DNA from: Budorcas taxicolor
Taxonomy: Eukaryota; Chordata; Mammalia; Artiodactyla; Bovidae
Assembly (NCBI RefSeq): GCF_023091745.1
Contig: NC_068912.1
Coordinates: forward strand, 75,069,067 to 75,133,066
Direction of reading: 5' to 3'
DNA: 64,000 nt
Part shown: positions 36,892-47,622 of the stretch, piece after piece
Position numbering within the stretch: position 1 is the stretch's first letter
How the letters are laid out: the number at the start of each line of letters is the position of its first letter
Position numbers and translations under genes: made by a program
Notes under the pieces: model-generated
The model's database searches: none
Seen by the model: only the letters and a program-made list of their open reading frames with translations
What the model was told of the DNA's origin: nothing

Positions 36892-37538
36892 GCAGTTCTA
36901 AAACTTTGAACTGTAGTTGAAACAGGTTCAGTTAATATTATTTGACAGAAAGGGACACTAAGGCCACAGCAAGTTTCTGATTCATATGGTTAATTTAATA
37001 GTAAAACTGGCACACAGAACTTGGGGTCTGGGTTAGACAGCCTTGGGTTAAAATTTCAGCTTGGCCAATTATACCTCTCACATATTATTTTCTTTGTGCC
37101 TTGGTCTTCATTTATAAAAAGTAAGTAAGATTATTGTGTACACTAAGTACAAGAGGATATGTAAGCAGGACAAGCTATATAATTAGTGTGGCCTGATGCA
37201 AAATGAAAACATGAGGCTCCTTGTTTAATGATTATAAAGAATTACAAGTTGGTGATAGCAGAATATTAAACCAAGTGCAGGGCCCGTCCATGTGCAGGAC
37301 TTGGTGCAGCTGTACAGATCACACATCCTGAAGCGAGGCCTGTGTGCAAGGTACCTGGTATATATAGCACAGATACACTACATGTAATATAAATAGCATA
37401 GTAGACACTTAATATATGACAACTATTGTCCCTTCTTTTCCTATTTTCATTCAGACTTCTCTTCCCTGAATTAAAAAAAATGTAGATTCATTGTAATTGG
37501 TTCTGTCATTTATACCTATAGCATTCCAATAAGTGATT

Positions 37539-37856
37539 GCTTTTTTTAAAAGTTTTTATTTATTCATTTATTTATGGCTGTGCTGGGTCTACGTTGTGTT
37601 GTGTGGGCTTTCTCTAGTTGTGGCTAGCAGGGTCATTCTCCATTGCAGAGGCTTCTCTTGGGCAGCAGTGGCTCTAGTTGAGTGGGCTTCAGGAGTTGTG
37701 GCTCACAGGCTTAGTTGCTCTGCAGCATGAGGAATCTTCCCAGACCAGGGATCAGATCCACGTCCCCTGCATTGGCAGGTGGATGGTTATTGAGAATTAT
37801 AATCTTAATGAAAAATTATAATTAAGCATTATCCACTGCTCCACCAGGGATATCCC
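37539..37856 (-). mobile_element. CHR-type SINE with AT-rich internal insertion
   Basis: Minus-strand copy from a T-rich tail (tttttatttattcattta) to ccaccagggatatccc. Short duplication aagtgatt at 37531..37538 and 37857..37864. About 45 AT-rich bases at 37776..37820 interrupt the head. Confidence 0.88.
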
Positions 37857-37940
37857 AAGTGATTATTTTGTAAAAGTAAAAATCTCCAAGCTTTCATAGA
37901 AATTACTGTGCTTTATTATGCTATACCTAGCATATCTATT

Positions 37941-38211
37941 GGAGAAGGCAATGGCACCCCACTCCAGTACTCTTGCCTAGAAAATCCCATGGACGGAGGA
38001 GCCTGGTAGGCTGCAGTCCATGGGGTCGCTAAGAGTTGGGCACGACTGAGCGACTTCACTTTCACTTTTCACTTTCATGCATTGGAGACAGAAATGGCAA
38101 CCCACTCCAGTGTTATTGCCTGGAGAATCCCAGGGACAGAGGAGCTTAGTGGGCTGCCGTCTATGAGGTCGCATAGAGTCGGACACGACTGAAGCGACTT
38201 AGCAGCAGCAG
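37941..38211 (+). mobile_element. Bov-A2 SINE, full length
   Basis: Plus-strand dimer ending in an AGC tail. Duplication catatctatt at 37931..37940 and 38212..38221. Confidence 0.95.
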
Positions 38212-38887
38212 CATATCTATTGGTACTATGTTTATGATGTCTCCTTGCACTTAAAAATTGTGAATGACTTAGGTTTTTTCCATGCAGTAGTTGATCAAAT
38301 TTTACACTGTTGCTGTAATCATTTAAGAAAACTGTTTTACTGGTCTTTTTAATGCACCACTAAAAATGTCTTATGAAGATACAGGATTTTGATTTTTATG
38401 TCTAAAGCCTATATTAGAAATTGTCAGTTACTTCCTGGGTCTTTGCACTTCAATCATTGCTCTATAATTTTCATGTGAAACTATACAGATCTTAAATGTT
38501 TTAAATATTCTCCTCCATTTTTTCTTGCTAAATATGGAAAACGTCTTGCTTTTAACACATACACACGTATATTAGAGAGGTCCGAGTTTTCAAAAGAAAA
38601 GTGACTTACGAATGTAAAAAATACATAAAGTATTTTTATTATGAGAGTGAACTATATAATCTCCTCAGCCTCTTTTTGTTTGTTTTCTATCTGTATAGGG
38701 AGGTTGGTACTGATAAACATTAAGCAACATCTAGTATTTTAATCCTTAAAATCTTGTATTTCTATTTCTTTTGTTTCCAATTTCTTTAGTGCCAAACTTA
38801 TTTTGCATGTGCATGCATATGTGTAAAATTGTATCGTTTGACTGGCCCCAAAACTTTTTGAATGTTGTTGGTGGCTGGTAATGTTCT

Positions 38888-39015
38888 CATTTTATAAGGA
38901 GAAAAACAGAACCTCATGAAAGAGTTAAAGACTTGGTCAGAGTCACACACTTTAAAAAAGGTACCATTAAACTCAAACTCCAAATTCTGAGACCTATTCC
39001 TAGTATTCTAGCATT
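38888..39015 (-). mobile_element. MIR fragment
   Basis: Reverse MIR core: ctcattttataaggagaaaa, aagacttggtcagagtcaca, then a diverged remainder up to the MER1-type element. Confidence 0.7.
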
Positions 39016-39031
39016 TGTTGAATGCTATAGC

Positions 39032-39337
39032 GCAGGAGTCCCCAGCCCCTGGGCCATGGACTGGTACTGCCCGTGGCCTGTTGGGAGCTGGGCTACACAG
39101 CAGGAGGTGAGTGGCAGGTGAACGAGTGAAGCTTCATCTGTTTTTTCAACCACTCCCCGCTGCTCACATTTCCACCTGAGCTCCGTCTCCTGTCAGATCA
39201 GCTTTGGCATTAGATTCTCACAGGGGTGTGAACTCTACTGTGCTCAAATCATCCCCAAATCATCCCCCCTCCTAGGTCTGTGGAAAAATTGTCTTCCATG
39301 AAACCAATCCCTGGTGCCAAAAACACTGAGGACCCCT
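39032..39337. mobile_element. MER1-type hAT DNA transposon
   Basis: Left end gcaggagtccccagcccctg and right end ggtgccaaaaacactgagga. The interior keeps cacagcaggaggtgagtgg, ctcctgtcagatcag and ggaaaaattgtcttccatg. Longer than the copy at 25945. Confidence 0.9.
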
Positions 39338-40087
39338 TGTTGTAGAGCTAAACGAAGAAGTGAAGAGGTTAGAAAAAGACAGATACGAAAGAGAGCCGTG
39401 TAGCAGTTGGCGATGTACTGGGAAATGTTTAAGAGCTGGCTGGGGGAAGGTGAGGCCCCTGGTTTGTAGTGTTTGTTGATTTCCCTAGTGTAATTATCTT
39501 CACAATTTCAATTTATCAGTGTGATGCCACCGAAGGTGGAGTTGGGAAGAGATGCACATTGTAATGAGCCAGGATGTCTATGTGTCAGCCTGCCACTGGT
39601 AGTGGATAATTATTAGTCTGAGTCATAAAAAATGTTCTGAGAAACTGTCTCTGGGTTTGTAACTCAGGGAAAGGGGGAGCATTGTTTGGGGACTAGTACT
39701 ATTTGTTTAAAGTGTCCTTAGACTTCCTCATGTTCACTCCAGTTTTTATCTCAGCATTCCAAACCATTTCAGCCTGAAACCAAGGCAGAAAAAAACCTGG
39801 GGATTTTAAAAGTAATTACACTTAAGTACTTTCCTTAATGTAAACACTGAATGCTTAAGTTTTCACCTCCCAGATTGAAAGATACCTCATGTTTTTAGAG
39901 CTGCAAAACACTTGCAATGACTATAAATGCATTCTCTATGATGTTTTAAATTTAATAAGTATGTGAATTAAAACTTAGTAATACTCTCATTAAGTCAAGC
40001 TATACAGTTTATGTATTTTTGGAGTAATAATGCTAAAAGGCCTTTAAATTAGAGTGTTCAGAATAACCACATGCTAATACTAACCCT

Positions 40088-40210
40088 TGGAGAAGGAGAT
40101 GGCAATCCATCCCAGTATTCTTGCCTGAAAAATTCCATGGACAGAGGAGCCTGGTGTCTATTGAGTTGCAAAAGAGCCAGACAGGACTTAGCAAAAAAAC
40201 AACCAATAAC
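40088..40210 (+). mobile_element. 5'-truncated Bov-tA SINE
   Basis: Bov-A body from ggagaaggagatggcaatcc to gacaggacttagc and an A-rich tail. Duplication aatactaaccct at 40076..40087 and 40211..40222. Confidence 0.92.
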
Positions 40211-41600
40211 AATACTAACCCTATCACTAAAAGTAGGTGAAACAGAGGGTATTGATCTCAGTGGATTTAAATGTGCTGATTCTGGGAGAAAGAACTTTTG
40301 TAATAACTTATTTTATTAATTATGCCTGCTAACAACAGGAATAATTAAATCAGAGAATTAGATTGAAGTTACGATATTTGTAGTGAAGAGGATATGAACA
40401 ATTTTTAACCTAAGATGCCTGTGGTAAAGCATAATTTAAAACTTTATTAACTTTTAAAAATCTCTAGAGAATTAAAAACCTCAACTCATTACCTGATTAA
40501 AGACATCTGTCTGCTTTATTTTACCTTAAATCTAACACCTGGCCTAGATCAAGGCAAGATAGGAAGAAAATTATCATAAAAAAACCGTGATTCTGAGAAT
40601 GATTAATATATAATCTCAGGTTCAAGAAGGGTATTAGGAAACACAGGAGATTTCTAGAGCAGCTGGGATCCAAATAATAAATGACTCTTAATAGCATAAA
40701 GGAAAAAGCTAGAGAATGAAGATAATCTTATTTGATATGTTTAGAAAATGAGAAGGGTGATTTGTGAAGCTTTGAGTAAGCAATAATAAAGTGAAACCTT
40801 TACAAACCATATTAAGGGGTTAGTGAAGTCAGTAGGAGCTTTGCCTTATTATCTGCAGAATGAAATAAGGGAAATTAATTTTCTGAGAGTATTAAGATCT
40901 TGTTGTCTTACTTTCTAAGCTTAATATGACTCAAAAGATGAGAGCCTATTCAATATTCTAGCCTTAAGGAAGAAAATAAGATTTTACAATAGAAAACCAA
41001 ATCCTAATTTTAGGTAGGTCAGAAGAGCAGCATTTTTTTTTTTTTTTTACTACATGGTATTTATCAATAGCTTTTGGAGCATTTCAGGAATGTTTCCCTC
41101 CTAACTGCTTTATCATTTTGATCATAGCAAAGATTTATCTCTGTGTTATTCAACAATTAGAAGATAAAACTTAAAAAAAAAATCCCACAAATAGAAGGGA
41201 ATATACAGTTTACTTTATACACTGTTAATTTCACCAAAGGCCTTGTATTTACACCTAATTCACTGAAGCACTTTGTAACATTCAAAAGCTGTGCTGAAAA
41301 GCTAAATCAGAGTTGAGAGTAGGTAGAAAAAGGTACAGGATAAACCAGAAAAACTATCCCAACTCATCAACTTTTCTCTGTGTGAAATGGGCATTTTAAT
41401 CAACCATCAATTACTATATGTTGTAGATCTTAACCACTGAAAATGACAGTAAAATCGCAACAAAGAGGGCTTCAATCCATTCAACACGGTGACGCATTAA
41501 CATGTCTCAGGCTACATTAATGAGGGAAGGCAAACCATGGACTGCTGGGACTTATCCAAACATTTCCTAAAAATTCATCAGTTATAAGAACTCCTCTCAC

Positions 41601-41822
41601 CTGCTCTGGATATCCATCCATACTCCTTTGCCCTTTAGTTTGAATTAAGCACCGTCCAGGCTGAGGTCCCCGAGTGGCCTGTGAAGAGGGGATCTGAATA
41701 GGCAATGGTGACTGAAATTGCTGGATGGTCACTTTGTTAATGTTTCCCTCGTATGGCTGCTGCTCCCGACTACGATGCTGAAGGCTTTGGGAGCCCATCA
41801 AGGTCTGGATGTGGCTGCCTGC
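41601..41822 (-). CDS. LRRC7: LRRC7 (densin-180) internal exon, linker just before PDZ domain
   Basis: This 222-bp exon is 74 codons, phase 0 at both ends. It starts AGSHIQTLMGSQSLQHRS and ends RSMDGYPEQ, which joins in frame to FCVRIEK of the exon at 24623..24715. The segment is polar and Gln/Ser/Pro-rich with no membrane segment or catalytic motif, as expected for the disordered linker between the LRR and PDZ regions of densin. The minus-strand acceptor is TTATCTTCTCCACAG before GCAGGC; the donor after CAG is GTGAGAGG. The open frame runs on upstream to 41918, but that part lies beyond the acceptor and is read here as intron. Local GC is higher than in the flanks. Because both exons are multiples of three, skipping either keeps the frame. 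The exact first codon rests on the acceptor choice; a second AG lies four bases further in. Confidence 0.9.
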
Positions 41823-42427
41823 CTGTGGAGAAGATAATCTGTCAGAAGATTTGTGGTGTTGAAAGGACGTGATTAAAGTAGGGGGGAAAAAAGCACAGAG
41901 TAAGTAAAGTGGCATCATTTGGGCTTTCAGCCATGGCTGGAAAAGATAATGAAAAAACAGTAAGGGTCTGCCTACTGTGGTCTGTGAAAATGTTAATATC
42001 AGAACAAGGTCACATTAAATACATTCGTAGTCATCTGATAGCTTATCAAAGGTGATTTAAACCCCCATTTTAAAGGAACAATGTTCAGTCTGAAAAATTT
42101 CAAGAAGAAAAGGTCAGAACTTAAAAAATAAAGAGGTGAACCACCTGGCATTTCACTTTGAACAATAGCAGGGAGAGGAATGTAATATGTGAAACATTGG
42201 GGGAAATGATAGAAACTAATTCCTAATTCTGAAGCAAAAGAGTTGAATTCCATATTTGTCTTCATGCCACACATATGTATAGGAAGCTTGTTTTTGTGAG
42301 TACAATTGATATTTATTAATTTTCTCTATTATTAAACCAAGAATACTCTTTTGGGAATTTTAAAATTCCATTAAAATTAATCATGTGAAATTCTTGTGTC
42401 TAGCCTGTAGAGGCACTAGTTATGCAA

Positions 42428-42621
42428 GTGAAGTGAAAGTCACTCAGTCCTGTCAATTCTTTGTGACCCCATGGACCAAACAGTCCATGGAATTCTCCAG
42501 GCCAGAATACCGGAGTGGGTAGCTGTTTCCTTCTCCAGGGGATCTTCCTAACCCAGGGACTGAACCAAGGTCTCCTGCATTGCAGGTGGATTCTTTACCA
42601 GCTGAGCCACGAGGGAAGCCC
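42428..42621 (-). mobile_element. Bov-tA SINE
   Basis: Minus-strand copy with head at the right end (gctgagccacgagggaagcc). Near-perfect duplication agttatgcaa / agctatgcaa at 42418..42427 and 42622..42631. Confidence 0.92.
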
Positions 42622-42736
42622 AGCTATGCAAAGGTCTTTAAAATGAGCTCTGCATGCAGATCTTGATGTGAGCTTTCAGAGATTCATCAGTACCCCATTT
42701 AAAGCAGCAGCAATCATTTATCAATCCATGTATGGT

Positions 42737-43048
42737 TGCTCCCTGGTAGCTCAGCTGGTAAAGAATCCACCTGCAATTCAGGAGACCCCAGTTCGATTCT
42801 TGGGTTGGAAAGATCCGCTGGAGAAGGGATAGGTTACCCACTCCAGTATTCTTGGGCTTCCCTGGTGTCTTAGCTGGTAAAGAATCTGCCTGAAAAATGT
42901 GGGACTCCTGGTTAGATCCCTGGGTTGGGAAGATCCCCTGGAGATGGGAATGGCTACCCACTCCAGTCTTGTGGCCTGGAGAATTCCATGGACTGTATAT
43001 ATAGGCCTTGGGGTCGCAAAGAGTCAGACATGACTGAGCAACTTTAAC
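42737..43048 (+). mobile_element. Bov-tA SINE with two tRNA-derived heads
   Basis: Two successive heads, tgctccctggtagctcagct at 42738 and gggcttccctggtgtcttag at 42855, precede one Bov-A body ending gactgagcaact. Each head has its own B-box-like segment (agttcgattct, ttagatccc). About 117 bp separate the heads. Confidence 0.88.
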
Positions 43049-43256
43049 AAGTCTAGTTTGCTAGAGGAGAGTTGCTAAAGGGCATGGGAAAGTTTGGTCT
43101 CCAATCTTTACATGAAACAATATCTAATCCAGTTCTTTGTTCACTCCATTTTCTCACCTTCATTCTAGCATGGGTTTCTTGAGTCATTCTAGCTGACATC
43201 TTTTCTGCTAAGGAGGTAGTTCTGTTTGTGAGTTGATAACCAGAACATGCCTTTTA

Positions 43257-43387
43257 TTTATTGATTGATTGATTTAGCTGTACCAGGCAACTTGTGGGGA
43301 CCTTAGTTTCCCAAGCAGGGATCGAACCCATGCCCCTTGCAATGGAAGGGCAGAATCCTAACCACTAGACCATTGGGGAAGTCCCCT
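43257..43387 (-). mobile_element. Short CHR-type SINE
   Basis: Minus-strand copy with ttgattgattgatt tail and gcagggatcgaacccatgcc B-box region. Perfect 15-bp duplication agaacatgcctttta at 43242..43256 and 43388..43402. Confidence 0.92.
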
Positions 43388-44609
43388 AGAACATGCCTTT
43401 TAAAATTAAGTATGGTTTAATGTGGAGGTCTAACTTGGGAAATGAATGCTCATCCTTAATACTTTTAAAACTATATTTTAATATTGTGCTTGGTACTACA
43501 CCATCATTATGAAAGGATCTGAGGGATTACGTTCTGAATTCATTGTCTTTCTTATTGATGTTTTAAGGGTAGGCAATTTGGAATTTAAAAGTAAATTTCA
43601 ACTAAGAATTCATTAGTTATGAAAGTTGGTGAATTTTCCTGACTAATCAAGATTTTTGATTACTACGAAAAAGTCAGATTGGAGGAATAAGGAAAATTTA
43701 TTTAACAAGTATTCAAGGAAAAGATGACTTCATTACTTTAAGGTTCTTACAGAAGAGCAACATAGGGATATAAGGAGATGACAGTGATCATTGGAAAATC
43801 ATTTGGAGAGGGAAGGCATGTTGTTTGATTTCAAACAACAGGTATTTCAGCTAAGAAAATATTAAAAATTACTATTTGGCAATATGTAAGGCAAAGTAAA
43901 AAATCATTTGATTACATTTTAGATATCCAACTGTTTGTCTTATCATGTACAATTTTTTTTACATTCAAAACCAGTAAAGATATTTCAGTCACAAGAAATT
44001 GGAGCAAAAGATGCAAAAAGAAGTTCAGGCACAATATCAAACACAGCAAAATATCAAAACAATTATCATACCAATACTGTCTAATGTAACCAGGGATCAC
44101 AAAACTATGACATCATAAGCACAACTAAGATAAACTCATAATAGGCAAATGTGTATTTCTCTAATATATCTATTTCCTTCTCAGAAATCTAAATGAAAGT
44201 TGTCACAACTTTCTCAGCCATTCTAGAAGACTGAACGCACTTTTGGTCAAGTATTCCCTTTTTGCAAATTCCATTCTCTCATACCTCCATGGAATTTCAT
44301 GTTCTCTTGTTAGGTAGGAGAGGAAAACCATGATAAGCCCAGTATCACATTTTGAGCTACTGTACTCTGAATGAACTCACTGGCCTGCTGAGTTACTTAG
44401 AGAAAATAGTTTCCTGGACTTAGAGAAGCTGGGGGTACAGGCTGACTAAGACTGACTGGCTTGACTACTAAACAATCAATTGACTTTATATCCTCTGCTT
44501 GTCTCCATTGATGTAGTATTCATGGGTCTTCAGTTAGTGCTTGAGCCAATGGAAAAGAGGAAGACTGGCTGTTTAATTGAAAGTGACAGACAAGAAAAGA
44601 ATTTTTATA

Positions 44610-44621
44610 CCCCCCCCCCCC
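44610..44621. repeat. C12 homopolymer
   Basis: Twelve consecutive C residues in AT-rich surroundings. Confidence 0.97.
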
Positions 44622-44807
44622 AAATTTAGAGGGGTCCAGAACATAGCTCGAGTCCCATGAGCATAATTCACATGAGATAATCAATAATGATTGCTTAGCC
44701 ACAATTTCATTGATTAGGATATTCTGATAATGGTCTACTCAAGGGTGAAAAACTGTATGCTATAGTTTTAAAATGTATTATATTATAGCCTTTAAAATTA
44801 TTTTTAT

Positions 44808-44900
44808 GCATGGTGGATTCATGTTGATGTATGGCAAAACCAATACAATATTGTGAAGTAATTAACCTCAATTAAAATAAATTAATTTATATTAAAAAAT
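44808..44900 (+). mobile_element. Ruminant L1 3' terminus
   Basis: Extremely 5'-truncated L1: ggattcatgttgatgtatgg, caaaaccaatacaatattgt, then an AT-rich tail. Flanked by imperfect copies of aattatttttatg. Confidence 0.88.
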
Positions 44901-45039
44901 AATTTTTATGGCTTTTTTTTTTCCTTCTGATTGGAAAGTTTGAGCTTTAATTATGCTTTGATTTGAAACCTTTCAGGGCAAGTACCATATCATACTTAAC
45001 ATCTTTAATAACTGGCACTGTAATTTATATTTAATAAAC

Positions 45040-45292
45040 AATGGCTACCATCCAAACACTAAGTGCCAGACAATGTGCTAAAACTTATGTTATACATATT
45101 ATCTCCTTTAACCCTTACAATAGTATTAAGGGATTAATTATTATTAGCTGTTATTATTTAATTTTACTGAGGAGGAAACTATGGCTTGGAGAGGTTAAGT
45201 AACTGTCCCAAGTAATTTGCACAACTGGGAAACTGGCTGGACCAGGATTTGAACCAAGGCTGTCTGACAATCAGAGTTCATGTTCTTAAATA
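45040..45292 (-). mobile_element. MIR SINE, nearly full length
   Basis: Reverse MIR in order: actaagtgccagacaatgtg, actgaggaggaaactatggc, gagaggttaagtaactgtcc, accaggatttgaaccaaggc. Confidence 0.92.
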
Positions 45293-47240
45293 CAAAATTA
45301 TAGTGCAACAACCATTCCCCCAAATTGCCTCTCTCCCTCCAATAGTTGAACTATGAAATGAAAAGGAACCACAAAAAAGAACAAAAGTATCAGGTGGTTG
45401 AGGAAGGGTATATCAAATTTCTTTAGCAGTCCTTTAATTTGCTAAAGAGCCATTCCTACTTTTTGAATTAGGTCTATTATCTAGTTTTAGACCTTATGTA
45501 TGTGACTTAGAACTTTATACTTAAGCAAATAGAAGGATGCTCTGTGTATTTAGCAATCTTCTCATGATTATAAAATAATAATGCTCATGTTCTCAGATGG
45601 CTTGGCAAACATAAAGTGGGCATGGAAAGAACATTCTGTAAAATGATTCTGCTCACATCAGCAGCAGTTCTTTCACCCTCTATTGGGGCTACAGGGTGCA
45701 ATAAATGAGGATGGGCAATGACAGCTATAGAAAGCAAAGAATTAACACTAAATTTTATGGGAAGTTAACCAAACATAAATGACACAAGACATCTAATGGA
45801 ACAATTATGGTGTGGAGGGACTATAAAGAGGAAGTTTTTTTGGCTGGCACAGAGGCTTGAGAAAGTAATAAGGATGCTCATGAAGAAGTATAAAGGACTG
45901 ATAAAAATGTAGAAAATGTCAAGAGACTGGATTTGTTCAAGTAGAGGGTTAGCTATGAGAACATTGACTCATACTGAAGGAGCATTTGAACATGAAGTTT
46001 TCTATAAAGGTTGAGTTGCACATTTTGAATGATAAAAAGAAATAGAGAAGATTTGACATTTGTTTTGAACTTTCAAAGGGAGGTTGAACAGAATAACATG
46101 TATTTGAGGAGAATAGTATGGAATATGATGTTTTCAAGTTGACCCAAAAACACTGTCAAGGTTTACAGAGAAAAACTCCAAACATCCCAAGGAAATATTT
46201 TTGTCAAAGCCACAGAAAAAAAAATGTGATTTGATACCAAATGGCACTATTCATATACAATTTATCCCACAGCTCGTTATTCTGTGGAAATTTGAAATGT
46301 TTCGGGGGTTTTGTATGATATAAAATAGATGATATTTTTTCACTACATCAAGTTGTGATTCACACTATTTTCTTAGAAAAGACTGACAAGTGTATTACTC
46401 AATTTGGCTATCTGTTTTACTACTTATCTTGGCTCTTGGACCACTTGTAATTGCTTCCAAAAATTAAACACAGCCTCAAAGGATGACAATTTATGCCACT
46501 GAGAATACTCAAATGGATACAATTCATTTTCTAAAATTGAGTTCAAAAGAGTTATAAAGATATTTGGGAGCAATGTCAACAACACAGAAACATCTACAAG
46601 GAATAATTAAGTAACTGATTTCAAGGAAACAGGAGTACTCATTTAAATGAGTTGGTTTCAATAATTTTGTAAAACAACAACAAAACAGTTCTATCAGTTA
46701 CAATCTACAACATATACTCTGCAGTACCTTTTTTTTTTTTTTTAACAGATAGGGTTCAGTGTCAGAAATCAGGACAGTAGGATTTCTGCTTCAAGTAGAT
46801 AGAGTAGACATACTTTTCCCTATTCCCTCCATTAAGAACAATGAAAAACACTAGATGTCATAAATAAACAAATATAGGAAAACTCTGGAACGTAGACTAA
46901 AGAGGCTAAGGACCAAGTAACAACATGGTAGTAAATTTCTCAGGTTTTATTTTTGTGTCATATATCCCAGACTAGAAGTTGAAAAAGTGGACATCCCCCA
47001 AATGCCAACCAGGATAGATGAAGAAAGCCCCAACAAAGCCTAGTCTCTCTAGCCAAAGGACAAGGAAAAAAGGGCATGTTAGCAAGACAGAAAACTTTTA
47101 GATAACAATTGCTCTATTATAGCCAAACACCATGGAAAGGACTGTGGTCCCACCATGACAATGCCAGCAAAGACCAAGTGGGAAGAGGAGATGTCTACCC
47201 TTATAAGGCTTTAACAAGGCACAACACTTCTGCTGGGGTG

Positions 47241-47622
47241 GTGTCAGAGAAGGCCAAGTGAGGCGTCAGTGAATGCATCCCCACTGGCCAGTAGTAAGCC
47301 ACTTGCCACCCAGTGGTGTCAGTGGAGACCACACAAGGAGCATGGACTCACACCCCAACCCAGCAGTAATGAGGCACTCTACCTTCGCATTAGGGTAGTT
47401 AGAGAGGTCTTAGGAGACAGTCAGGATTTCCTCCATTGCTTAAGTACAATGGGGCTACTCCCACTTAGGTATCAGTGGAGACCTTCTGGGAGCTGGAACT
47501 TCAATCCCCTAACAAAAATGAGGAGACTTTGCCTCAAGTGTCACTGGATTCTAAATGAAAAAATTGGACTTGTACCCCAGCTTGGCCAAAATGAGGCAAC
47601 TGGAGTGGTGTCAGAGAAGACC
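47241..47622 (+). repeat. Tandem ~73-bp diverged units in the old L1 5'UTR
   Basis: A gtgtcagnggagacc-like motif recurs at 47241, 47316, 47395 (weak), 47469, 47538 and 47608, spacings 75, 79, 74, 69 and 70. A second word, aatgaggca/aatgaggag, recurs at about 47368, 47518 and 47590. Confidence 0.75.

Larger units (their letters stand above)
24716..41600 (-). other. LRRC7: LRRC7 intron between linker and PDZ exons
   Basis: A 16,885-bp phase-0 intron bounded by GTGAGAGG at 41600 and ACATAG at 24716, read on the minus strand. Outside the listed repeats I see no gene in 25153..25944, 26143..26460, 26984..29079, 29646..30214, 30586..31919, 33189..33407, 33886..34518, 36892..37530, 38224..38887, 39338..40075 and 40223..41600. 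The stretches 27840..28070 and 39380..39700 are less AT-rich and more complex than their surroundings but show no convincing reading frame. Confidence 0.8.

Noticed and set aside
41823..41918. Extension of the LRRC7 frame upstream to a methionine (MMPLYLLCAFF...)
   Set aside because: A strong acceptor at 41823 and the switch to a hydrophobic, non-LRRC7-like sequence show this is intron.
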